Shown: positions 12,341 through 25,714 of the stretch, piece after piece | Layout: each line of letters opens with the position of its first letter | How positions within the stretch are numbered: position 1 is the first letter of the stretch | NCBI GenBank assembly: GCA_028023455.1 | Contig: JAQFVV010012546.1 | Coordinates: forward strand, 2,286,081-2,350,080 | Origin: Epiperipatus broadwayi | Taxonomy: Eukaryota > Onychophora > Udeonychophora > Euonychophora > Peripatidae | Direction: 5' to 3' | DNA: 64,000 nt | Program-made: the position numbers and the translations under genes | Notes under the pieces: model-generated | Told to the model about the DNA's origin: nothing | Seen by the model: only the letters and a program-made list of their open reading frames with translations | Database searches by the model: none

Positions 12341-13700
12341 GTATTTAATTGTTCTTGATAGCTTCTGGATTACCAACTAGATTTCATGGTACAGCTTGGT
12401 TTGCTTTGAAAAATCCATAAAAAAGAAAGTGATAGTGGATTTCTTAAAAATCAGTTAAACTGCATTTAAAGCAGTATAGTATTGACTTAATTATTGTCAC
12501 TGCATTAAAGACTGTTTAATAAATAATAGCGTCAGCAAATAAGATGACTAATTTTTTAAAAAAATACAAATAAATTTAATAAAAAAATGATTTTGATTTT
12601 GCGTTATATTTACATAGAAACAAAATTTAAATCTCCAGATTTTTTTTCAAACTTAGACTATAATTTTAGTATTCATTTATTTACCATTTTTCTGTAAGTC
12701 GTTAATGCAACATGTTTATGTATCTCATAAATAATTTACACAGAATTACATAATTTCATTGCCACATGTATTAATCCGATGGTGAGATTTCACACATGTA
12801 TTAGACCGACGATAGATGGTAATAGAAAGACAACACGTTGTACATGGACAAAATTATGCACTTATATTATAATGCCAGCACAAACAAAAGTGTGAATAAA
12901 GAACGAATTAAATACATTTACAATCGTCTAAAAACGAAAACAGTTTTTAAAGTGAATATTAAATAAGCCAACATTTTAACAATCAATTTTTTCCTGATAG
13001 GGAAATTATCTAATATTCAATTTTTAGAAGATTGTAAATATGTGTTTTTATTGACACATTTGTTTGTGTAGGCGTACCATTTTATTTATTTATTGAAATA
13101 TAGAGAGAAAATTCTAAGTTCAAATCCTTTTATTAGTTGATATTTATAAATTTTTTCTTTAAAAGTACTATTTACAAACATGATAAATTTTAATAAATTT
13201 GCATTATAGAATTAATTAATAATAAAATAGCATAAATGAATGTACATTGTGATTTCAATTATAACTCTAAATATATGTGACATGTTGTGAAGGAGCTTAT
13301 TAGATTAGATTCAGTGGGTGTGTAAATCTGCACCTAATGTAGTCAGATGTTATAAAACAAAATTTTGTAAATGGATATCACAAAAAATAATTTATGCAAA
13401 TATATAAAATTTTAATTAAGAATAATATTGAGATAATTTAATGTATGTGTTGGTACAATGATAAGGTGGCAAATTCTTGAGATCAAATTCCATGGTCATA
13501 GCCAAAGTCTGTTATTTTCAGTATTCAAATTTCTTTTCTCAATCTTCTTAAGAACTTGTGTATTCATTTTAGTAATCAATTGATTATTTCTTGGAAGATG
13601 TGTGACTTTGAAGTACTAACAGTAACAAAATAAATATTTTGCAAATCTTTCACATCTATCACTCTCACATTGTGCTAAGCAAGTAGAAAATTTCAGTACT
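12341..13700. other. Stretch without a recognised gene
   Basis: Mostly AT-rich. Around 13447-13492 the words caatgataaggtggc and gagatcaaattcc resemble a degenerate pol III A/B box pair of a tRNA-derived SINE, but no copy or tail supports this. Around 12760-12850 the word acatgtatta occurs twice, about 30 bp apart. Confidence 0.4.
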
Positions 13701-15275
13701 TGTGAGGTTTCAAGTGAACCATGATGGCAGCCCATATTTTTGGTACAGTTTCAAGAGCCTATAATCTACTGAAGATGTGTTAGTTGTTAAATTAAAACAA
13801 AAATAATAAATCAATTGTTAAATTTAAAAAAAAAGGAATAAATTCAAATAAATTTGATTAAGAAGTTTTATTCCATTTTTTTTACTTATATTATAATGTG
13901 GGAACCAATGAGACCCTCTTAACATTGTCATACTTTGATTCAATTCAGCATGTTTCTTTTTATCAGTTTTTTAAATAAATTGTCATAATGATAAAAATTT
14001 GGGACCTACCTGTCACAGAACATGATGCCATGAACTATTTCTAAAGGTACAAGATCCTGCCCTTCCTAAAAGTGTATGTTAACCTTTCATAGTTGTATTC
14101 CAAAGTTTTGCATGTTTTAGCCAATTCACCCCCTGGTGAATTTTTCTATAAGTATTATACATTAAATGCATGTAAAATGGTATACTTTATTATATAAAAG
14201 TTTCGCTAAAAACAATTGCATAGAAGGCAGGAAATTCAAAATTCTCACTCTAAAAATAGACGTAAGTCCTGCCCTGACATGTTCAGCAATTGTCTGTTGA
14301 CAAGGCTATAAAATGTTCAGTGTTTTATGACATTGTAGTTCCAATGACCCAAAAATGTGTTTATTTGCTAATTTATTATGGTTTTAAATTTTTTTAAAAA
14401 AATAATTTACACTATATTTATTAGATATCAAGAAATATAAATTATTAATAACTTATTTTGACTTGAAATACTTTATTTTCAAAAATATAATGTAATATTC
14501 ACAGCTAACATAAATAAAGCCAGAAGCAATTTAAAAGACTAGCTTTGCTATAAACAATCTACTTTATATTTATGAGTAAAAAAAATCACAATTTTGTAAT
14601 AAATATTCAAAAAATTTAAACTTTTAAAGCATAATTCATTAGATATAAAAGAAATAAATAATTATTCATTTTGATACTTAAAAGTAATAAGAATTAAGAA
14701 ATATTTTGTTGATTTTATAAACTGACAATAATCTTTCTAGAAATGATGATGTATAAAATCTTTGTTTTGATTGCAATCTCATTTTTTTAATATTTACAGA
14801 AACAAAATGTGAACATTTAAAATTTATTTCAGTAGTAAACAAAAATATCTATCAAATGAAGTCAAATTTATTATTTTCTGATAAGTAATAATCATTTTAT
14901 CATATATTTTATATTGGTGTGTGAGACAAAGAAAAGTGCCAGAAAATTCTAAAATATTTAAGTCTATGAAGCCTCAAGAAAAGGTTAAGAGTCATGATAT
15001 AATTGCATGCCACCAACATAAATAAAGTGTAAATATTGTATTCATGTTTTTTTCATTTTTCTGCAAATAAGCTAATCCCCCCAAAAAGATAATAAACTGT
15101 ATGTATTGTAAATAAATTTTCACAATGATTTTTTTTCAAATAACCATAATAAAAAATAAAATAAAATTATTAAATACATTTTATAGCATGTTTTTGCAAA
15201 TATTGAGGGGGGGGGGCTGTAGATTTATCAAAAATATGGGCTGACATCTTGGTTTTTGTGAAAACCCTCAAGTAC
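13700..15275. repeat. Possible long foldback element with about 70-bp diverged arms
   Basis: The arm at about 13700-13755 (gatggcagcccatatttttgg) has an inverted, diverged partner at about 15222-15285 (aaaaatatgggctgacatc). The match extends through gtacttgtgaggtttc versus gtacttgagggttttc with roughly 70% identity by eye. The enclosed DNA includes a less AT-rich island at 13990-14360 and a G10 run at 15207-15216, but no coding motif. It could be the remains of a DNA transposon or an old foldback. Confidence 0.4.
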
Positions 15276-15756
15276 CACAATTTCAATGAAAAAGCATATA
15301 TGTATTCAATTAGTAATAACTTATTATGAAGAACAAATATTTTAATATTTATATTAAGTATAGCAAACTATTTAAATAAATGTAAATCATTATATCACAT
15401 ATAATGAAATAAGGCATATTTTTTTGTTTTATCTAATAAGTCATGTTACAACCTGTAGTTGATACAAATATGCCATTATATGAATTATAAGCTAAAATGA
15501 AAATGTATTTTTCTATCTTATTTCATTATATTTGATTGCAATACTTGTATATTTTAGATGAATTATTGTTTAAAACATAAGTAGTAATATAATTATTCTT
15601 TATAAAAAAATATTAATGATTATCATTATAAAATATGAGTATTGCTAAAAATGTTGAATTACTATATTAATGATTTACAGCTGAATGATAATACGGTAAT
15701 TTATTTTTATGTTCTATTGAATACAATAATTTGATTGAGAATTTTGAATACTGGTC

Positions 15757-15862
15757 ATCTCTGCTATTGTCATTTTGTTTAGCAGCATACACATACATAT
15801 ATATTGCCAATATTTATTTAGCCAATATATATGTGTATGTTGCTAAAAGAAATGACAGGAGA
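15757..15862. repeat. Hairpin of about 100 bp
   Basis: The left arm at about 15761-15807 (ttagcagcatacacataca) and the right arm at about 15820-15859 (tgtgtatgttgctaa) are inverted partners. The pairing extends outward through tgtcattttgttt / aaagaaatgaca and inward to a loop around tatttattta. Confidence 0.75.
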
Positions 15863-18029
15863 CAAATGTTTTAGGCCTTGAACTGGATCTTAAAAAAAGA
15901 CATAAATGATGTGAAAATAGATTATGCATAACATAGGTTATGAAATAAAATAATTTGATGAAGTAACATGGAGAAAAACAATATGAATTGGAAAAACTAG
16001 GTGAAATCTGGAGAGATATTTAATCTAAAGTGGATTGATAATGGAAAATTGTTAATATTCATACCAATTAAGTCTCACCTTAATAAATTTCAGATGTAAT
16101 GGGCTAAAGTATATTTTCATTGATAACTACATTTTCTATATTACAAGTGCTTTTAAATCACAGATTATTTAGAATCAACAAATGCTTTTAGCAGATACTT
16201 ATATTTGCAAGTTTTTGTTAGGTTTATTGACATTATGTTTGTAATACATTGAGAAATGATAACAGTTTTAATTTTTAGATAATATTTTAAAATTATTTTA
16301 TTTGGTAGATGATTTTTGTTAGTCATTTTAGGAATAAAGTCTTTCATAACTGGTATAAAAATACTATTATTGGTTTCAGTGAATAGTTATTGTAACATGA
16401 TTTCTATGTTTGCCATATTTCACCACCAACTGCAGTTAATATGTTCTGAAAAAAGAAAAACTTTTTTATCTGCTCGAAAAACAACTTAATGAAAAAAGAC
16501 CACACTATTAAGTTTGGAGGCTAATCAAACTAATACTATTGCCATTATGAAAACCTTCATTTAAATATATGTTCAATATATGAGAAATATTTTCTGTTAT
16601 GAAGTTTATTAAAGAGTTTATTTAAACTATCATATGTTCATTTGTTCCACAGGCAAAATATTGTCAGAGACCTGAAAAGACAGATTAAGCATAACAGTTT
16701 CAATCAATTAATAAACATGAGTTGTTTTTTTGTTATTCAGAATTGATTCTAATACTTTTATACTGGAAGCTATAGTATACAACTCCAATTTTAAATGGCA
16801 CAGAGAATATTGTTGTTGAACTGCTGAAAAAATTAATTCTAGTCTCTTTTTTTTGGTTCTGAAGATACTAACCATAAACGCCAAGAATGTCTAAAAGTAG
16901 ATTAAGATTCCTAAACTCAGGAACCAATCAAACTGTCACTATTTTATTCCACCTTTGAATATTTTAATATTTGTCACCAAATAACAAAAATATTAATATA
17001 TTAGTACTTTAAAAAGACTTTTGATAAGTACCAGCAATATATTTTAATGTAAAATAATGTATTTCACTAAACTTACTAAGTAAAAAAAATATTTCTTTTT
17101 TGTAGTGATAGAAATATTTTATAGCAAAGTATATAGAAATAATTTTAGCATTTTTTATTAAATGGCATAAATTTAAAATAAATATAAAATGGCCACAGTG
17201 ATAATAACATGATATCTTGTTTCAATTTAGAATAAGTATTTGAATGTGTAATACATTAAAAATCATCTATAATGGTATAAGAATTTGGCAAAATATTTAT
17301 TAATAAAGATACTTATATATATTAATAAAAGATACATCTTATATAATTATTACTTCTTAATACACTCACAATCACAGGATTAAAGTCAATAGCAACTTAA
17401 TTTTAAAATAAAAATAGAGAATTTAAAGGAAGGTTAGATTTTCTTTTAATAACTAAGCAATATAAACTCAGTTTATCTTTCATTTAGTGAATATGAATGT
17501 CGCTAAAAGATAAAACTGCATAGATTCTTGTCAATCAAGATTTGATTATTATGCTAGCATTATATTTTCCATTAGCATTCATTACATTTGTGAAAATAAT
17601 GCTCACAAATTCTTTCCAATGCAATGAATATGATTTTTTTTTTTTTCATTTTATTTATATCAGACATGTTTTAGATTCATTGTAAATTCTAGGAACTATG
17701 AACTCAACATGAGAAAAATAGAATAGATATGTAAAGTTTATATATTACTTAATGTTGTGAATATGATACTAAGAGGGTATCAAAAGCACTAAGCTCAATT
17801 TAGAACTACGTAAATAATAAGCTTTTATCATTGCATCCCGGTACTAGAAAGTCAATTTATATATTATTTGTAAATATATCCATGTCCTCATCTGAAGGCA
17901 CATGACAATAACATTGGCATCTTCAAGGTCTTTGAGCATTCCATCATCATATTTTCAGTGTTATGGATAGCTGAAGAGTGTAGAGGATTGAAGCTTGTTC
18001 ATAAAAGTGTGTAGATTTGTAATCTTAGT
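15863..18029. other. Stretch without a recognised gene
   Basis: AT-rich DNA. A somewhat less AT-rich patch at 17870-18010 has no coding or repeat match that I can see. Confidence 0.5.
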
Positions 18030-18226
18030 ATAAATTGAGCACTGCTTATATATATGTGTGTGTGTTGGAAATGTTGATCTGGAACAACTGATGAGTGCTG
18101 GTTTAGCATGAAATATGTATATTGGAGATCATTTATCTTTCTCATATTATGTGGTCATGTGTATTGGTTATATTGGATAGAGTGAATGACTATAGGGAAC
18201 TTGAAAGCCTGGGTTCAAATCCCCTT
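18030..18226 (+). repeat. Family B repeat, single copy, tRNA-like end
   Basis: This stretch matches the right arm of the palindrome at 27996-28411 over about 190 bp (shared words gagtgctggtttagcatgaa and tattggagatcatt, plus gtcatgtgtat). It ends in gggttcaaatcccc at about 18211-18224, a good pol III B box, with gttatattggatagag upstream where an A box could lie. A tRNA-derived SINE is the likely origin. A (TG)n run sits inside at about 18055-18065. Confidence 0.7.
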
Positions 18227-18830
18227 TAATGTTATTGAAATAATAAAAATATTTTTTAGATTGTGACTAAAAAAAGAAAAATATTGTAGAAAACATCATA
18301 TTCTTTAAACAATCTACAGTAAATGTATTTGTGTATATAATTATTATTAGTAGTAAATAATATTAAATCAGAAATAAAAATAATCTAATGGTTTATTACT
18401 CAGGAATTTAGAAGAAAATTGAGTAAATGACATTCTACATATTTATAATATTCTCAATATTGTATTTGATTATCCAATTGAAATTATGTTTTGCTGACAG
18501 TATACCTATAATGAACAGTCATCAATTATATACTATTATATACTATACCATTATTTTGTAAAGTTTAATATTAGCATTACTGACAATATAACTGTAAAGA
18601 ATAGTCATCATTATTATGTTATATCATTATTTTGTAAAGTTAAATATAAAGATATCACTCATATGCATTCTAAAAAAATAAAAAAAATATATTAAAAATA
18701 ACACAAATAAATAAAAGACAATAAACATAAAAATACACTGACCTTATGAAAGATTATTAATGCAAAAAAAAAGATAGTTGGCAAAATTATTACTAATAAT
18801 ATAATAAATATCACCAAGGGATGAAACATA
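18227..18830. other. Stretch without a recognised gene
   Basis: AT-rich DNA. The word ttattttgtaaagtt occurs twice near 18550 and 18626 with similar surroundings (tactat...cattattttgtaaagttta), a local diverged direct repeat of about 75 bp period. Confidence 0.5.
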
Positions 18831-18976
18831 TTATAACTGGTTATTTTTTTTTATTTTTTTTTTAAGTGTCATAGCATTGGCCGGGATGTGAACCCGCAAC
18901 CCGGGCAACTGCCTGCTAGTGCAAGGCGGTTGCGCTGACCTCTCGACCACCAATGCAAGACTTATAACTGGTTATT
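18831..18976 (-). mobile_element. tRNA-derived SINE with 15-bp target-site duplication
   Basis: On the minus strand 18956-18874 folds as a tRNA-like 83-mer. The 5' gcattgg pairs with 3' ccaatgc. The A-box region is tggtcgagaggtcagcgc and the B box is gggttcacatccc. It is followed by a short tatgacactt linker and an A-rich tail (seen as a T-rich run at 18842-18863 on the plus strand). Perfect direct repeats ttataactggttatt lie at 18831-18845 and 18962-18976. The tail and target duplication show retroposition, so this is a SINE or tRNA retropseudogene and not a working tRNA gene. The nearest tRNA type is unclear because the anticodon stem is distorted. A second copy is at 47300-47430. Confidence 0.9.
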
Positions 18977-19701
18977 GAACCTCAGATGTTCCAAATCTTT
19001 TTCTTATAATGATATTTTTAAAAATCTAAAAAATAAAAACAACTATTGTTTATGAAAGATAAATCAAATTTCAAAGCCATTTACTGGAGAAGAGTTTGTA
19101 CAACTCTACATATGCAGTAAATAAACAGTAAGAAGAAAGAATTACCCATTGACCTTCTGATTGTTATATGGTGAAACTTTGGGTATGTTTCACTTTGTTT
19201 TATTCACTAGATCAAAATAATTAAATATTGATTTACAACAAATAATAGTAGGGTTTTCTATGGACTATCTATGTAAAAGTCCCATATATGATTGAAACCT
19301 GAAAAAAAATTAGCATGATGTGGATTTACACCTCAGATTATGGGGATGAAAAATTGTGATTCATCTTTATCAGAAAGTACATAATTATTAAGTACCTGTG
19401 TTATATAGATATGTAATCTAAACACTATGTTATTTAATAATTATGTTTATATAAAATAATATTGTTCATTATATTGCAGGTTATTAAAAATGAGATGCTA
19501 TATTTGCTCTAGGATACATAATTCAAACATTTCCAAGTAATAAGCTGATTTAAAAAAACATGGCTTTTAATTAGATTATGGAAATTTTCCAATAGTGTTA
19601 ATGAATATTTTGGTTTAATAATAATAGGCTTTAATAATGGATGTGGAGTGTTATTTATTCATAGTGTATGGGTGAAAGGGTAGTTTTCTTTTATCTAAAT
19701 A

Positions 19702-19782
<81 letters not shown>

Positions 19783-22700
19783 GCCCTTTTCTATAGGTCA
19801 GTAATAGTTTATAACAGTCAATTACTAAAAAATTTTAAATTTAGAATATATTCTTTTAATATGGTAATTGTATTAAGTCAATTATATCTTTAAAGTACAA
19901 TTTGAGGCTAAAGTAAATACGTAGTATATAGAATCATTTAAAAATAGTTATATAAAGCTTTAAATATTGTTTCATATGGTTGTAAAAGCTGGCCATATTA
20001 AATAACACAGCTATAAATAATTAAAAGTATATTTAATAAATTCGATTTTAATAGTTTAAAACTTATAGTTAATAAATGCTATGTTTAAATTTGTAATCAT
20101 ATTTAAATAGTAAAAATTAATATAGTATATTTTAAAATAAACTTTATGATGGTGAAAATTATATCTAGTTCTATATTTTCTAAATTGTTCTTCCAAAATT
20201 TTTTATAATTATATTATATAATATAATAAGTGTATCAATTTTATTAGTCTAGACAGAGAAATAGATTGAAAATCGTCTGTCAAAGTTGTAATCACGTGGT
20301 TTTTTAATGTATACTATCACACACTGCTTGTTTGAATTAATAACAAAGTTTAAAATATTTTAAAAGTTATATTATAGAATTGGATAGAATTATTGCCTAT
20401 CATAAAAGCAAATAATAATAAATATTAAGTTAACTGTCGTTATTGCATGTTTAAATGATGTAATGTTTAAGTAATGTAATAAAGACGAATACAGATATAA
20501 TAAAAATTAAATATTTTATTTAAATAAAAATAGATAAATTGAATAGATAAATGAAATAGGTTATTTAAGGTTATTTTAAAAGTTATTTTAAATGTTTAAA
20601 TAGTTTTAATAAAATAATAATTTATTTAAAAGTAATATTTTAAATAATATTTTGGGTTTAATACGTCATCATTTTTTATTTTTCAAATATAAGCCTGCTA
20701 TAAATTGAAAATATGTAAATTTGTTTTCAAGTTGGGGTAAGAATTGACCAATAAGAATAGGTATCCTTACAGACGATAAATATCGTTGTAACTAAGTTAT
20801 AGCAGGAGATTAATAATGTATTGAAACTGGAGAGAGGTAAATTATAACTATCAAAAGATAGTATTTTTTAAATCTTTTATTTTAGTCAATTTTTTAGTAC
20901 TTTCTTATAACTTTATCTGCAAAAAACTAATTGATAATTTTAAAAAATATTTTTTGCAAAAGAGAGTATAAACTAAAAATATTTTAATAATTTCGTTTAA
21001 CATGATTTTCTAAATTTTTTTTAAAGTTCTTTATCAGTCGTATTTTATCTAAAAGTTTAACCTGGACTACGCAATAAAAAATGGATATACTACAAAATAA
21101 AATAGATAGAAATTGTAATACTGTAAAAATATTTGAAATATTTATTGATACAGTTTTATTAATATTTAACCGAAGAACTGTTTTGGTACATAAAAACCAC
21201 AGCTCGGACATTATACGGAGTCTAATGAAAAAATTGGAGACGCATTATTATGCATAAGTTTATTCAAGATTTATTTTTAAATGGTAATAAGATAATTATA
21301 TATTGCATGAATTATTTTATATAGTATGATATTCAAAGGAATAAAATGTTATATCCTTTCTAAAGGTAACATTTTTTAAAAAATATTTTCGAGTGCAAAA
21401 TTTAAGAAAGAACCCAGGAGATTATGTTATAGAAGCGTTTTTTGATATTAAAATATCCGGTCTTCGAATTATTTAAAATGTACTTGGAAAAGATTTGTTC
21501 AAAAGTATTTGAAGTTTTTATTTTAAAAGAGATTTATAAAAAAATACCAAACGAAAGTTTTAAATGTATCAGGAAGGAAACATAGATAAAAAGTGAACAC
21601 ATAGATGAATAAAAAATTGGATCCATGGAAATACAAATAGTACTTAAAAGTTTATCGAATATTTTAAAGTTAAATTAGATGGATTGATGCATCGGATACA
21701 CAGAGAATATTGGTAGAGAAGATTAAGAAGCTTCACGGGATTAATTAATATTATCGTCCTAAAAATACTAAAACCAAGGATTATTTTCTAAATTTTACGA
21801 AATGGATTAATAATTATTTTTTGTTTTAAACTTTAACGTGCTTGGAGAACATTTTTAAAAAACTCTAGAGAAAATAATAAGCATTTTGGACTTATCAGGA
21901 ACTATCATCAAGAAAATATGTAACTATAGTTTTGAGTCTTTTTATTTTGTTAGCCTAGTTTAAATCTAAATTTTATATAAGATTAGGAAAAAACATAAAA
22001 ACATTAATTTATTAATATTAAAATTTTATAATATAACAATCTAATAATTTAGCTAAAAATATTTTAATATAAAGTGTATGGGTGTGATTTTTTTTTATAT
22101 CTGCAATGCTCAAGTGGATAAAGAAAAGCCTACTGAACATGATGACTAGATAAAGGTTATTGGTAATAATAATAACTATTGATAATTTATAATGTATATT
22201 TTTTTTTGTTTTTTTTAGATCATACATAAATTGGAAGAATGAAGTGTAAAAGTTTTTTTTTTAATTATATGTAACGCATTTTTATACAACATTTTAAAAA
22301 ACATTATGAGATAGGATTGATTTGGAAATATGCATACGACAATTTTTTTTTGATTTTTTTTTAGTAATATAATCCAACATAATAAATAATTATGTGATTC
22401 TTTTAAAATTTTTATGATATGGGATATTCAAATATTGTTTAAGTAGATCGTATATGATTAAACATATAGAGCAATGAAGTAAGCAGACTTTTCTTATGGG
22501 ATAGTAAGATTGTTTAACTATTAATAAATTTTATTTATTGTTTTTGTAAATGCAGATAGTTATTTATCAATGTAAGATGTAGAAAAATCTTGAGAAATAT
22601 TGTTGAGATAGTGGCTTGGAAGTACTATAGTTAGCAGGAAACCAAGATGATGTATTTTTAAAAAATAGGATGTTATAAGGAATGGAAATAATAGTTAGTC

Positions 22701-24701
22701 TTTATGTGGTTATCAGCATAGTTAACAAAGCCCTATGACTGATACACATTTTATTTGGACAGTGTTTATATTACTTAAAATATTTGATGTTATAATAAAG
22801 CTGAAGAAATAGCTTTAACATCGTCCCTATACTAGAGGATATTAGGCAGATAAATGTCCTACCCCTTCGCACTGTACCATGATTTTGAGATATGTTAAGA
22901 ATAATACTCTAGCTTTCTTCCTTAATCCTATGCATCTGTTTTCGCTATCTTTATTTCATGTAACTGCATCGTTTAGTAAGATATTTTAAAAGAAATGATA
23001 AATAATTTAGAACTAAGGTTGTGCTATCGTTTTTTTTTTTTTTTTGTATAAGATTAGTTTAGTTGCTTATAAGGAGTAGAATGTTATAACTTAAAATTGA
23101 AGATCCAAAGTATCCTAGGGAAAGAAAAGAATCATAAAATATATTTTGAATTTTATTTCGGAAATGAAATATAAAATTTTTAAAATAAGGTATCTAAACA
23201 GAGATATTTTCTTTAAAGTAATAATAATTTTAAATGCTTTAGTATTTTTTTTTAAGAGAAAATAAGTATTGCATATTTTAAAATACAATAGTACAAAGTA
23301 AATTATGTAAACAATATGCATAGTATATTTTTGTTTATTGATTAACAGAAATGTATGAATGATTAAACTTATATCATACTAAAGTAAGGCTTAAAGAAGA
23401 GTATATTATGATTAGTAAACATGTTGTGATAAATACTAAAATCTAGTACTGAATTTTGGATAATATTTTGTGTAACATCTTTGACTTTGCAAGATGAAAT
23501 TTTTTTTAATATTTTTGAGAAATCCATACTTATTACACAATTTTGTTTTCTATGGAATGTTTTCTAAGTATGAATTTTTTAAAATAAGATAGTTTAATAA
23601 AATTAAGGATAAAATGCTGTTGCTAATGAAGTAGATAAATATACTTGTAATAAGTTAACCATGATGAGAAACCAAATAATAACATTTTTTTAAATTTTGT
23701 CCTAAATCTAAATAAAGACATGATTGAAATATAAATTATTATTTTTTTTTATAACTCGTAAATCAAACTGTAAAGTAAAAAAAAAAGGTTAAGGATATCC
23801 ACTGTAAATAATGTAAATAAATTGTTTAGTTATTTATTGTTAGTAATAAACTTTGTTAGGTTTTGTTATTGAAAAAATTTTGTGTCAGAGTTATTTATTT
23901 CTCCACATCGCTGCATGAAAACACGATATATGCATAATAACTGAAACAAATATATAATTTTGCACAAAAGATAAATAAAGAATTATTTTAAGAATTTTAA
24001 ATATTTTATTGGTATTCATTATAATTAAATAATCATAATCTTACATTGTTTATTGGTCATAAATTAGTTATCACAATATTATATTAAATTATATGCTATC
24101 AGTTGCCACACATATTTTGTTTGTCAGATTATTAAAATGATACCACATATTTATTATATCATTACATGAAGAATATTATTATTGTTATTTATTATTATTA
24201 GTTTAAGTGTAGTAGATTATGACATAAAATCCCTTCTCATATTTTACTACCGTATTTTAAAATTAACTTAGAATAAATTTTATGAACCTGAGATTATTTT
24301 ATTGAGCTAGATTATTATTAAATAGAAGATTAAGATTTAATTATTAGTTTAGTCTTAGTGAGTAGAAGTTATTAAAGTCGTAAGAATACTATGAGTTTGT
24401 TATTTAAAATAGTAATAAGGGGAATAGTGTTCTTATGCCATTGAAGTAGTATCCTGCAGGATATTGGTTCAATGTAATCTATCTTGTCAACTGTATTTTC
24501 ACTTCAAGTCTCATGAAAATATTAAATATTTATTTAATTTATTTTTATAAACTGAACCTTATTCGAATTTTAAATGTGAGCTTGTGGAATATTTTAATTT
24601 AATGCTGAATATTTTAGTTATTAATTATTAACTGAAAATAGAACCCGTTTTATTTTATTTTATACTATCTGGAAGTGAGGATGCATAATTACAGGTTAGA
24701 A
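18977..24701. other. Long AT-rich stretch without a recognised gene
   Basis: A long (TA)n array occupies 19704-19779. Short open frames here (20984-21211 and 23115-23321, both minus) are rich in I, L, Y, F, K and N, carry no motif and have no coding bias. I see no transposon ends, RNA genes or inverted repeats of note. Confidence 0.5.
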
Positions 24702-24798
24702 TATATATATATATATATATATATTGTACCCTTACTTATTGATATACCTGTATATGTTTTTATATATATAATGTTTTTATATATATATATATATATAT
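24702..24798. repeat. (TA)n microsatellites at the 5' side of the RTE copy
   Basis: (TA)n at 24702-24724 and 24773-24798 with a short spacer containing two tttttatatata-type words. The array runs directly into the RTE sequence beginning at about 24803. Confidence 0.9.
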
Positions 24799-24802
24799 AA
24801 AA

Positions 24803-25622
24803 ACATTGGCCAGGAAGGAGTGAAAGTAAATGGAGATTATTTAAGTCATTTAGATTTCGCAGATGATGTAGTTGTTTTTGCAAATAATGCTTCAGAGCTG
24901 CAGGAAATGTTGCAGGAGTTATCAGATGAAAGTAGGAAAGTAGGACTAAAGATAAATGTTAAAAAGACTAAAGTAATGTTTAATCGATTTGCTCAAAATA
25001 TGAAAATAAAGATTGATTATGATAAATTAGAAGAAGTTAACAATTACAAATACCTTGGTCAGATTATTAATACAGATGGAAACATAATGGAGGAAATTAA
25101 TCATAGAATTAAACTTGGTTGGAGTGCTTTTGGTAGAAATAACTTGATACTAAAAGGAAATATGCCTATGTGTTTGAAAAGGAAGGTTTTTAACAAATGT
25201 GTTTTACCAGTTCTTACTTATGGATCTGAGACTTGGACACTCAATAGAAGAGAAATACACAGACTTCAGACCACTCAAAGAAGTATGGAGAGATGTATGT
25301 TGGGAGTAACAAGAAGAGATCGAAAACGCAATGTATGGGTAAGAGACAAACAGGTGTTACTGACCTCATTAAAAAAATTAAAAGATTGAAGTGGAGTTGG
25401 GCTGGACATATTGCTAGAAGAGATGATAATAGATGGACAATTGAAATTTTAAACTGGATTCCAATAGATTGTAAAAGACCCGGAAAGAGACCACATGTGA
25501 GATGGATGGATGAAATAAGAAAGTGTGCAGGGGTGATGTGGAGAAGAGAAGCTAAAGATCAGAGAAGATGGATTAAACTTGGAGAGACCTTCATCCTGCA
25601 GTGGATTGATAATGGTTGATAA

Positions 25623-25640
<18 letters not shown>
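24803..25640 (+). pseudogene. 5'-truncated RTE-type LINE, C-terminal half of RT
   Basis: The fragment enters the reverse transcriptase just before the catalytic box HLDFADDVVVFANN (the FADD motif). It continues with GLKINVKKTKVMFN, the VNNYKYLGQIINTDGN block, LPVLTYGSETWTLNRRE, and the C-terminal WSWAGHIARRDDNRW and RPHVRWMDEIRK blocks, ending with a stop at 25617-25619. These are diagnostic of the RTE/BovB clade. One frameshift near 25346-25352, consistent with loss of one A from an A run, splits the frame into 24820-25389 and 25293-25619. The element tail is ttgataatggttgataatga, which then becomes an (AT)n array. The RT N-terminus and endonuclease are missing, as usual for 5'-truncated LINE insertions. 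A homologous, longer, minus-strand copy lies at 35836-38665. Confidence 0.95.

Positions 25641-25713
<73 letters not shown>
25625..25713. repeat. (AT)n microsatellite after the RTE 3' end
   Basis: About 44 uninterrupted AT dinucleotides join the RTE tail to the large palindrome. Long YIYIYI-type open frames across it are artefacts. Confidence 0.95.

Positions 25714-25714
<1 letters not shown>

Noticed and set aside
18874-18956. Functional tRNA gene
   Set aside because: The cloverleaf is distorted in the anticodon arm, and the A-tail and target duplications show it is a retroposed copy.
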